Of a DNA stretch of 5,308 nucleotides, positions 1-4,185 are shown in pieces. The stretch is from NCBI GenBank assembly GCA_030018855.1, contig JASEHG010000138.1, positions 1 to 5,308 on the forward strand, read 5' to 3'. The translations under genes were made by a program, and so were the position numbers. The stretch's first letter is position 1; each line of letters opens with the position of its first letter. The DNA is from Candidatus Brocadiaceae bacterium. GTDB taxonomy: Bacteria > Planctomycetota > Brocadiia > Brocadiales > Bathyanammoxibiaceae. Under the pieces are notes generated by a model. It had not been told where the DNA came from. It made no database searches and saw only the letters and a list, made by a program, of their open reading frames with translations.

Positions 1-65
1 ATTTAATAAAGAGAGCTCTGGAAAAGTGACTTTGCCCCTATCCATATCTGTTATTCTGAGCGAAG

Positions 66-99
66 CGAAGAATCTTGCATTTTCAAATGAGATTCTTCG
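66..99. repeat. 10-bp inverted repeat (stem-loop) inside the upstream element
   Basis: CGAAGAATCT (66-75) and AGATTCTTCG (90-99) are perfect inverted copies around a 14-base loop. Together with the flanking ATTCTGAGCGAAG sequence this looks like a widespread intergenic repeat type in environmental anaerobe genomes. That family link is from memory and was not searched. There is no T-tract after the stem, so a terminator role is not supported. Confidence 0.6.
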
Positions 100-150
100 G
101 TCGTCCACCTTATGCGGGCTTCCTCAGAATGACCCTACGGGTGTTTTCTA

Positions 151-155
151 GAGGG
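151..155 (+). promoter_or_regulatory. hicA ribosome-binding site, inside the element's terminal repeat
   Basis: GAGGG ends four bases before the GTG start of hicA at 160, which is close spacing for a Shine-Dalgarno sequence. These bases belong to the right terminal inverted repeat of the upstream element (144-158), so the element seems to provide the translation signal. No other purine-rich site precedes this start. Confidence 0.5.
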
Positions 156-159
156 CTCA

Positions 160-426
160 GTGAGCAGGTTAGAAAAACTCGTACGCAGGTTCCTATCGAA
201 GCCTAAGGATTTTACCTACGATGAGCTCAAAAAACTTTTAAACGGTTTTGGATATAAAGAGACGAAAGCAGGAAAGACTTCAGGGTCAAGGGTCGCGTTT
301 ATAAATGACGAAACGGGGCATATTATCAGGGTACATAGGCCCCATCCTGCTCATGTGGTTAAACTTTACGTATTAGATTTAGTGGAGGAAACCCTTAAGC
401 AACAGGGCTTGCTGTCCTTGCTATAG
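160..426 (+). CDS. hicA: HicA family mRNA interferase toxin
   Basis: This 88-residue protein has the size and layout of HicA toxins, small double-stranded-RNA-binding-fold proteins that cleave mRNA in the cytoplasm and are neutralised by HicB. Visible family features are the opening KLVRRFLSKPKDFTYDEL (residues 6-23), the GYKETKAGKTSGSR stretch (31-44) and the HRPHP motif (59-63), followed by a C-terminal helix ending in QQGLL. The GTG start gives the usual HicA N-terminus. The His of the canonical GSH motif is Arg44 here, a substitution I believe recurs in the KTSGSR branch of the family; His59 and His62 remain. The stop codon overlaps the AGGAGG that serves hicB, so the two genes form one transcription unit with likely coupled translation. 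No convincing promoter was seen; it may lie in or before the upstream element. Confidence 0.92.
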   Translation: MSRLEKLVRRFLSKPKDFTYDELKKLLNGFGYKETKAGKTSGSRVAFINDETGHIIRVHRPHPAHVVKLYVLDLVEETLKQQGLLSLL

Positions 427-435
427 GAGGCCATA

Positions 436-804
436 ATGAAAGACGTATTAAAATACAAAGGGTTTATAGGGTCTGTTCACTTTAATGCTGAGGATAAAAC
501 CTTTTATGGAAGAATAGAGGGTGTAAGTGACCTTGTAACCTTTGAAGGCAATACAGTGGAAGAGCTTGAAAAGGCCTTTCATGGAGCAGTAGAGGATTAT
601 GTTATGCTCTGCAAGAGGGTTAAAAAGGAGCCTTTGAGGTCTTGTAAGGGCAGCTTTAACGTGCGTATTCCCCCTGAGATACACAGAAAGGCTGTAAAGC
701 AAGCTGCCCTCTTGGGTATGTCTCTAAACCAGTTTGTCCAGAACGCTATAGAGCATGAGGTAAGTGCTACCAATGTCCAAGTGAGGGGTAGTGTCCTAGT
801 TTAA
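436..804 (+). CDS. hicB: HicB family antitoxin with C-terminal ribbon-helix-helix domain
   Basis: This 122-residue protein is the partner of the HicA toxin just upstream. Residues 7-60 (YKGFIGSV through EDYVMLC) form the HicB partial RNase H-like fold, including the typical GRIEGVSDLVTFEG and TVEELEKAFHGAVEDY segments. Residues 71-108 (KGSFNVRIPPEIHRKAV, then MSLNQFVQNAIEHEV) are an Arc/MetJ-type ribbon-helix-helix DNA-binding domain, so the protein probably binds HicA and also represses its own operon, as known for RHH-type HicB proteins. The ATG at 436 has a strong AGGAGG at 425-430 overlapping the hicA stop, nine bases downstream of which translation begins. The toxin-first, antitoxin-second order is normal for hicAB. 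The last dozen residues (ATNVQVRGSVLV) extend past the RHH domain and have no recognised role. Confidence 0.92.
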   Translation: MKDVLKYKGFIGSVHFNAEDKTFYGRIEGVSDLVTFEGNTVEELEKAFHGAVEDYVMLCKRVKKEPLRSCKGSFNVRIPPEIHRKAVKQAALLGMSLNQFVQNAIEHEVSATNVQVRGSVLV

Positions 805-816
805 ATCTGTCCTAGT
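792..816. repeat. 9-bp direct repeat across the hicB stop codon
   Basis: TGTCCTAGT occurs at 792-800 and again at 808-816, a centre spacing of 16 bp. The first copy is coding sequence just before the TAA of hicB (802-804) and the second is in the convergent gap. It may be chance, a short slippage duplication or a binding site. Confidence 0.4.
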
Positions 817-822
817 CAGTAT

Positions 823-852
823 CAAACTTGACAAATTGCCTCAAATAGTTTG
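823..852. repeat. weak inverted repeat between convergent genes
   Basis: CAAACT (823-828) and AGTTTG (847-852) are inverted copies separated by 18 bases, in the 63-bp gap between the 3' ends of hicB and ahbB. It is the only stem I see at this convergent junction, but it is short and has no T-tract on either strand, so a terminator role is only a guess. Confidence 0.2.
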
Positions 853-867
853 TGGGGGTCTGGGAAT

Positions 868-1359
868 CTAAATCCTCGTCCCCGTCTTCTTAAACTCCTT
901 TTCGCTATAGAGTATCACGTAGTCCTTCACGCCTGTCTTCTCCTTCATCTCCTCTATAACCTTCTCACACTCCCCGTCGGCGTAGCCGTGTATCATCGTG
1001 AATAGGTTATAGGGCCAGTCAGGGAAGGTGGGGCGTTCGTAACAGTGGGTAACCTCCGGGAAGCCAGCCATAATCTTGCCTACCGCCTCTACCCTATCCG
1101 GGGGGACCCTCCAGACGCACATGGCGTTAGAGTTTATGCCTATCTTGCGGTGTGCCACGCTGGCCGCAAACCGCCTGACCTTTTTTGTCTCCAGGAGACT
1201 TCTTATGCGGCTGATGACCTCCTCCTCTGTCATCCCAAGGGCCTCCCCTATCTCTTTATAGGGCCTTTCCACCAGTGGGATGCCGTCCTGTATGTGCTTC
1301 AGGAGTTTGATATCTACCCGGTCTGTCGTTTTAGAGGTCACGACCTTTTCTATATTCAT
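868..1359 (-). CDS. ahbB: siroheme decarboxylase subunit B, Lrp/AsnC-type fold
   Basis: This 163-residue protein is the second subunit of siroheme decarboxylase, the AhbA/AhbB heterodimer that removes two acetate carboxyl groups from siroheme to give 12,18-didecarboxysiroheme in the alternative heme pathway. An N-terminal winged-helix region of AsnC/Lrp type spans about residues 14-66, with RRFAASVAHRKIG (62-74) leading into the ferredoxin-like domain. The family signature is VTHCYERP (103-110) with PDWPYNLFTMIHG (113-125), and the C-terminal KEFKKTG (154-160) is typical of the B subunit. The start ATG lies two bases after the ahbA stop, with GAGGAA embedded in the end of ahbA as ribosome-binding site, so the two are translationally coupled. 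Related NirD/NirL/NirG/NirH proteins of heme d1 synthesis share these motifs, but only two subunits are present and no other nir genes are seen, which favours AhbB. Confidence 0.9.
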   Translation of the reverse strand: MNIEKVVTSKTTDRVDIKLLKHIQDGIPLVERPYKEIGEALGMTEEEVISRIRSLLETKKVRRFAASVAHRKIGINSNAMCVWRVPPDRVEAVGKIMAGFPEVTHCYERPTFPDWPYNLFTMIHGYADGECEKVIEEMKEKTGVKDYVILYSEKEFKKTGTRI

Positions 1360-1361
1360 TT

Positions 1362-1838
1362 TTATTCCTCTTTATATATGCTGAATTTTACCCCTATTTT
1401 GAACTTCTTGGTGGTGGGGAGGTTCCTTACCTCAAGGCCGGTCTTTTCCTCTATCTCTTTAATCAGCCTGACAAGTTCCTGTTTGTTAGGGGCAGACATG
1501 GTGAACCATACGTTGTAAGGTATCTCCTTGTTCTTCCCCTTTCTCAGGTAGTTGTGAGAGACGCCCGTGTAGGCATTTATAATCCTGGAGACCTCCTCAA
1601 TGCGCCCCTCCGGCACCCTCATGGCCATGAGGCTCGCGGTGTTGCCCATCTCGTGTGTGTCTATGATGGGACCCAGGCGGCGGAAGATGCCCTTTTCGGC
1701 CATAGCCCTTGTCCGCCGTAGCACCTCGCTTTCCTCCAGTCCCAGTTCCTCGGCAAGGGTACGGAAGGGATGGGGGGTGAGGGGGAAATTAGACTGGAGA
1801 CGGTGGAGTATCTTTTTATCTTCTCTCGTTAGTTCCAT
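1362..1838 (-). CDS. ahbA: siroheme decarboxylase subunit A, Lrp/AsnC-type fold
   Basis: This 158-residue protein is the first subunit of the siroheme decarboxylase heterodimer and is homologous to its neighbour AhbB. Residues 1-56 form the Lrp/AsnC-like winged helix (LTREDKKILHRLQ, then LAEELGLEESEVLRRTRAM), followed by IFRRLGPIIDTHEMG (51-65). The substrate-binding region carries VSHNYLR (93-99, His95) and YNVWFT (108-113), the standard AhbA pair of motifs. The HTH is vestigial in this enzyme family and is not taken as evidence for a regulator. ATG at 1836-1838 gives the expected N-terminus, but the bases just upstream on the coding strand (CCTTCATTATA) hold no Shine-Dalgarno sequence, so initiation may depend on AT-rich unstructured sequence. 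It follows the reductase-like gene after 84 bp containing a strong stem-loop and is joined to ahbB by a two-base gap. Confidence 0.9.
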   Translation of the reverse strand: MELTREDKKILHRLQSNFPLTPHPFRTLAEELGLEESEVLRRTRAMAEKGIFRRLGPIIDTHEMGNTASLMAMRVPEGRIEEVSRIINAYTGVSHNYLRKGKNKEIPYNVWFTMSAPNKQELVRLIKEIEEKTGLEVRNLPTTKKFKIGVKFSIYKEE

Positions 1839-1866
1839 TATAATGAAGGATTTTAGGAGGTGGCAG

Positions 1867-1891
1867 GCCCTGAACCAGAACGGTTCAGGGC
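1867..1891. repeat. 10-bp perfect stem-loop in the operon spacer before ahbA
   Basis: GCCCTGAACC (1867-1876) and GGTTCAGGGC (1882-1891) are perfect inverted copies around a 5-base loop. The structure lies in the 84-bp spacer between the reductase-like gene and ahbA. No T-run follows on the minus strand, so it does not look like an intrinsic terminator. A role as an mRNA-stability or processing barrier, or as a protein site, would fit its place inside an operon. Confidence 0.65.
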
Positions 1892-1922
1892 AGGGCCGCT
1901 CCCGTCAAAAGGGGACTGCTAT

Positions 1923-2660
1923 CTAGGTCTCATCAAGGGCGTCCCTAATCTCCTGGAGCGTAGATTCCTTGACCAGGACTTCATAGATATACCGTCCGCC
2001 CTCGCCCAGTATCTTTTCTGAGGCCATTTCCAGGGCCTTCACCACCTGTGGTTCCTGTACGAACCTCACCAGTTCCGTGGCAAATCTGGGATGTCTGCCC
2101 ACCTTACCGCCCATGACTACGGTGTGTCCCCTGGCCTTTACCTTTATAGAACCCGTGGGGCAGACCCTGGCACATTGTCCGCAATCCACGCATCTATCGT
2201 AATGGACAATTACCGTCCTGTCAGGCTTCAGGGTTACGGCCTCTTCCCTGCAGGCCTTTAGGCACTTACGGCAGAGGGTACATTCGGCGCCCGGGTCCAC
2301 GGCCACTTGTTCGCGGGCAATCACCCCAAAGTCCTTTATCTGGGGCATGGAGCAGCTATTAGGACAGCCAGCCACGGCCATCTTAAAGGTCTGGTGGGGG
2401 AGTATCCTGCCAGGGATCTTTTCGTAAAGCCTCTGACTGTAGGAGAGTTCCTCCATCTTATCGGCCATCAGCCTGGCAATGGGCCTTGGGGCCTTGATGA
2501 GGAAGGGACATTCCACCTCCTCACCCTTGCAGGATTTTATCTGGTAGAGTACCGCCTGCCCATCCTCTCTAATGTACTTCTCGTACTTCCTGAGGATGGC
2601 CAATTTGTCCCCTTGGGGGTCCACAATGGTCAGTCTGCATGAGGCATGAGTCGTGCCCAT
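1923..2660 (-). CDS. sulfite-reductase-like protein with siroheme-site motifs and 2x[4Fe-4S] ferredoxin domain
   Basis: This 245-residue protein resembles the C-terminal half of nitrite/sulfite reductases fused to a ferredoxin domain, as in small dissimilatory-sulfite-reductase-like proteins. Residues 41-60 (SCKGEEVECPF) and 97-113 (AGCPNSCSMPQIKDFGV) correspond to the two cysteine motifs that hold a siroheme-coupled [4Fe-4S] cluster. The second is the standard C-x3-C (Cys99, Cys103), but the first is C-x6-C (Cys44, Cys51) rather than the usual C-x5-C. Inserted after it are two ferredoxin clusters, C127/C130/C133/C137 and C157/C160/C163/C167, then a GGKVGRHPRFATEL segment (184-197) typical of the family. 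It is much shorter than DsrA/DsrB or AsrC and lacks most of the N-terminal half-domain; an in-frame TGA at 2664-2666 rules out a longer start. It heads the operon with ahbA and ahbB, implying a siroheme- or heme-linked role; electron donor, small reductase or cofactor-handling protein are all possible. Confidence 0.85.
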   Translation of the reverse strand: MGTTHASCRLTIVDPQGDKLAILRKYEKYIREDGQAVLYQIKSCKGEEVECPFLIKAPRPIARLMADKMEELSYSQRLYEKIPGRILPHQTFKMAVAGCPNSCSMPQIKDFGVIAREQVAVDPGAECTLCRKCLKACREEAVTLKPDRTVIVHYDRCVDCGQCARVCPTGSIKVKARGHTVVMGGKVGRHPRFATELVRFVQEPQVVKALEMASEKILGEGGRYIYEVLVKESTLQEIRDALDET

Positions 2661-2668
2661 AAGTCATA

Positions 2669-2698
2669 ATTGTACGCCTTGAATTCCTCTTTTGTCAA
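2669..2698 (-). promoter_or_regulatory. sigma70-like promoter of the reductase-like/ahbA/ahbB operon
   Basis: On the minus strand a perfect TTGACA (2693-2698) is followed after 18 bases by TACAAT (2669-2674), five of six to consensus. Only eight bases (2661-2668) separate the -10 box from the ATG at 2660, so transcription should begin zero to a few bases before the start codon. No Shine-Dalgarno sequence would be in the transcript, which points to a leaderless or nearly leaderless message. Confidence 0.65.
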
Positions 2699-2740
2699 AT
2701 AAATCTTTTGCTGCCCGTGTATTTGCTGTAAAGAAGGGTA

Positions 2741-2756
2741 ATCCGCCTGAGGCGTA
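2741..2756. repeat. TCCGCC palindrome, copy 1 (degenerate right arm)
   Basis: ATCCGCCTGAGGCGTA has the CGCCTGAGGCG core of the repeated palindrome, but its right end is GTA in place of GGA. It is one of five copies in the window, all in spacers. Confidence 0.6.
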
Positions 2757-2790
2757 TAAGGGGGAGGTTTCCCCTCGTGCCAGAGCCAGA

Positions 2791-2805
2791 TCCGCCTCTG
2801 GCGGA
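2791..2805. repeat. TCCGCC palindrome, copy 2
   Basis: TCCGCC-TCT-GGCGGA has perfect 6-bp arms around three bases. It overlaps an alternative stem, GCCAGAG (2780-2786) with CTCTGGC (2796-2802), so two mutually exclusive hairpins are possible. Confidence 0.7.
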
Positions 2806-2845
2806 CTTACAACCCCCTCCCAAAGAAACAAGGGTTCAAGCGTTT

Positions 2846-2880
2846 AAGGGTTTAATCCGCCTAAGGCGGAAAGGGTTTAA
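2846..2880. repeat. TCCGCC palindrome, copy 3, flanked flush by 10-bp direct repeats
   Basis: TCCGCCTAAGGCGGA (2856-2870) has perfect 7-bp arms around one base. It is bordered immediately on both sides by AAGGGTTTAA (2846-2855 and 2871-2880), with no intervening base. This is the pattern left by insertion with target duplication, but of a 15-bp unit. Confidence 0.75.
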
Positions 2881-2883
2881 GTT

Positions 2884-2911
2884 GTAGGGGCAGGGTTTAC
2901 CCCTGCCCTAC
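2884..2911. repeat. GTAGGGGC-type palindrome
   Basis: The left arm GTAGGGGCAGGG (2884-2895) pairs with CCCTGCCCTAC (2901-2911) over 11 bp with one bulged G and a 5-base loop (TTTAC). It resembles the repeat at 4074-4101, sharing the outer GTAGGG...CCTAC bases. No T-tract follows, so it is best called an intergenic repeat rather than a terminator. Confidence 0.7.
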
Positions 2912-3028
2912 CTTACTCCACATTTTGCTGCCCGAAATTTCTTGATTTTTCTATGTCATGTGGTATCTTCAGGAACAGCCACGGGTGGGACTGAGGGGTG
3001 CCGCCAGGGGCAGGATATCTCTGAAAAA

Positions 3029-3112
3029 GGGGAAATGAGTATGATAATGAGCGTAGTACATCGGAAAGGTGGGGAAGTAGGTATGATAGTGAGTGTGGTG
3101 CATCAGAAGGGT
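3029..3112 (+). repeat. 42-bp tandem duplication of the parA ribosome-binding region and first ten codons
   Basis: Copy 1 (3029-3070) and copy 2 (3071-3112) match at 33 of 42 positions by hand alignment. Each unit has GGGGAA, a short spacer, an ATG, and nine more codons reading MIMSVVHRKG in copy 1 and MIVSVVHQKG in copy 2. The repeat length is a multiple of three, so both ATGs (3041 and 3083) are in the parA frame. Four of six differences in the coding part are synonymous third-position changes. Confidence 0.8.
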
Positions 3113-3874
3113 GGGGTGGGGAAGACTACTACCAGCATCAATCTTGCCAGTGCCCTGGTCTTAAATAATAAGAGGGTATTGCTCGTAGACATGGACCCCC
3201 AGGCCCACTCCACAAAGGGTCTTGGAGTGGAGTTGGAGGATTCCAATCCATCCGTAAAGGACATAATGCTCAAAGAGGCCACCTCACTTTTCGCCCAGTA
3301 TTGGGCGGGCGACATCCATGAGGTCATCCGCAAGAGCCCCAGGGAGGGGCTTGACCTGGTACCTGCTGAGATAAGGCTCTCGCAGACCCTTGAGGAGTTA
3401 TATGGACGCTGTAGCAAAAATTTCCGCGAGTCCATACTAGCTAAAAGCCTCCTTCCTGTTATGGACTACTATGATTATGTGATTATTGACTGTCCCCCAG
3501 GCCTGGGGTTACTGGCAGTGAATGCCATTAAGGCCTCACAGTTCATACTTATCCCTAGCATCATGTCCAAGCTCTCCGTTGATAGCATCACCGACCTCCT
3601 TAACCTGCTTAAGAGGGCAAAGGGTACTGCCTTTGAAAACTACCGCATCCTCCCGACCCTTGTGGACACCAGGCTCAGGGCCACTAATGAGTATGTCATT
3701 GAAGAACTCTCCACCCACAAGGGCAAGGTACTCCGTACCCAGATTGCCAGGAATGAGACCATAAACCAGGCCCAGATTACCCATCAGGACATCTTTGCCT
3801 TCGCCCCAGGTTCCAGGGGGGCCGAGGACTATGCCAAACTGGCCAAAGAACTACTGAAACTCTGGGAGGAATAA
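3083..3874 (+). CDS. ParA/Soj-family deviant Walker A ATPase
   Basis: This is a cytoplasmic P-loop ATPase of the ParA/MinD/Soj superfamily, which forms ATP-bound dimers on DNA or membranes to move or place cargo. From the ATG at 3083 it is 263 residues, the usual Soj length. The deviant Walker A KGGVGKTT is at residues 9-16, Walker A' LLVDMDPQ at 33-40 and Walker B YVIIDCPPGLG at 132-142; the C-terminal SRGAEDYAKLAKELL (244-258) is typical of chromosomal ParA proteins. I chose 3083 because it gives the standard N-terminus (MIVSVVHQKGG). An in-frame ATG at 3041, preceded at good distance by AAGGGGA (3027-3033), would add 14 residues copied from the gene's own start, so two N-terminal forms are possible. 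No parB or parS-like site is seen in the window, so this is an orphan here; the cargo is unknown. Confidence 0.9.
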   Translation: MIVSVVHQKGGVGKTTTSINLASALVLNNKRVLLVDMDPQAHSTKGLGVELEDSNPSVKDIMLKEATSLFAQYWAGDIHEVIRKSPREGLDLVPAEIRLSQTLEELYGRCSKNFRESILAKSLLPVMDYYDYVIIDCPPGLGLLAVNAIKASQFILIPSIMSKLSVDSITDLLNLLKRAKGTAFENYRILPTLVDTRLRATNEYVIEELSTHKGKVLRTQIARNETINQAQITHQDIFAFAPGSRGAEDYAKLAKELLKLWEE

Positions 3875-3981
3875 TCTCCCCCCATTTAGGGGCCAGGGGT
3901 CAGGGGCTAGGGAAAGAATACAGTAGTCAGAATTCAGAATTTGAGACCTCTGAAAAACCCTACAAGATGTCATTCCTTCGT

Positions 3982-3994
3982 CCGCCCGAGGCGG
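3982..3994. repeat. TCCGCC palindrome, copy 4 (variant)
   Basis: CCGCC-CGA-GGCGG has 5-bp arms around three bases and is a variant of the TCCGCC palindrome found elsewhere in the window. It lies inside the MITE-like element. Confidence 0.6.
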
Positions 3995-4020
3995 GTCAGA
4001 ACGGCGTCTGAGGGGTGAAA

Positions 4021-4035
4021 TCCGCCTGAGGCGGA
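4021..4035. repeat. TCCGCC palindrome, copy 5
   Basis: TCCGCCTGAGGCGGA has perfect 7-bp arms around one base, with the same ATCCGCC...GGCGGAAA border as copy 3. It lies inside the MITE-like element. Confidence 0.7.
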
Positions 4036-4073
4036 AAGAATCCCTAGACCCTTCGCTTTCCCTTTGATTGAGA

Positions 4074-4101
4074 GTAGGGGCGCATTGCAATACGCCCCTA
4101 C
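4074..4101. repeat. 28-bp near-perfect GTAGGGGCG palindrome
   Basis: GTAGGGGCG (4074-4082) and CGCCCCTAC (4093-4101) are perfect inverted arms, and the centre contains ATTGCAAT (4084-4091), itself a palindrome. Only one base pair (C4083 against A4092) breaks full 28-bp symmetry. I recognise it as a type of intergenic repeat common in anaerobe genomes; this was not searched. Confidence 0.75.
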
Positions 4102-4185
4102 GGGTTTCGGCCCACTCAGAATGACAAACAGTACCGTAGCAGCTTTTGCAGAGGTCTCAGTACTATCTAACCCATTAAGGCATAC

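Larger units (their letters stand above)
11..158. mobile_element. MITE-like non-autonomous element upstream of hicA
   Basis: The left end GAGAGCTCTGGAAAA (11-25) and the reverse complement of the right end, GAGCCCTCTAGAAAA (144-158), match at 12 of 15 positions. The left end matches the left end of the element at 3942-4159 at 13 of 15. Inside lie two further nested inverted repeats: GTTATTCTGAG (50-60) with CTCAGAATGAC (123-133), and a perfect 10-bp pair CGAAGAATCT (66-75) with AGATTCTTCG (90-99). There is no room for a transposase, so any movement would need one in trans. I could not identify a clear target-site duplication, so the exact ends are uncertain. It could instead be a chance assembly of common intergenic repeats. 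Confidence 0.5.
2706..2934. repeat. 12-bp direct repeats bracketing the palindrome cluster
   Basis: TTTTGCTGCCCG occurs at 2706-2717 and again at 2923-2934. The two copies bracket all of the palindromic repeats in this spacer (2741-2911), about 205 bp of sequence between them. This is longer than expected by chance in such a short region and may mark a duplicated or inserted block. Confidence 0.5.
2661..3040. other. repeat-rich divergent intergenic region
   Basis: This 380-bp region between the divergent operon and parA contains no credible gene. It holds the minus-strand promoter near 2669-2698, three copies of a 15-bp palindrome, a larger GTAGGGGC-type palindrome, a 12-bp direct repeat and a small GGGGA-GGTT-TCCCC stem (2761-2774). 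A weak promoter candidate for parA is TTGATT (2942-2947), 16 bases, TATCTT (2964-2969), four of six matches in each box. An open frame runs from 2942 into parA, but its first 31 codons look non-native for the family. Confidence 0.6.
3942..4159. mobile_element. MITE-like non-autonomous element downstream of parA
   Basis: TGAGACCTCTG (3942-3952) is repeated perfectly in inverted form as CAGAGGTCTCA (4149-4159), and the similarity continues for AAAA/TTTT after one mismatch. An inner inverted pair, GTCATTC (3969-3975) and GAATGAC (4119-4125), gives the same nested plan as the element at 11-158, whose ends it also resembles (13 of 15 on the left). The interior carries two TCCGCC palindromes and a GTAGGGGC palindrome. 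No transposase is encoded. An obvious target-site duplication was not found. Confidence 0.6.

Noticed and set aside
448..702. 84-codon minus-strand frame inside hicB
   Set aside because: It is an antisense shadow of a well-supported antitoxin gene and shows no family features.
868..1838. Pair of Lrp/AsnC transcriptional regulators
   Set aside because: Both proteins carry the SHNY/THCY and PYN(V/L)(W/F) motifs of siroheme decarboxylases, lie in tandem and follow a siroheme-motif protein; the HTH is a fold relic in that family.
1045..1926. Plus-strand frames of 157, 61 and 108 codons across ahbA/ahbB
   Set aside because: They are antisense to conserved decarboxylase genes and have no credible start signals or motifs.
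2884..2911. Intrinsic terminator at the GTAGGGGC palindrome
   Set aside because: The stem is strong but has no T-tract on either side, lies upstream of parA rather than after a gene, and resembles the repeat at 4074-4101.
2942..3040. N-terminal extension of ParA starting at the TTG at 2942
   Set aside because: The first 31 codons read across non-family sequence with no ribosome-binding site; family N-termini match the ATG at 3083, and 3041 is the only credible alternative.
2741..4035. CRISPR array formed by the repeated palindromes
   Set aside because: The units are 15 bp, irregularly spaced, split by a gene and without spacers of constant length; no cas gene is present.
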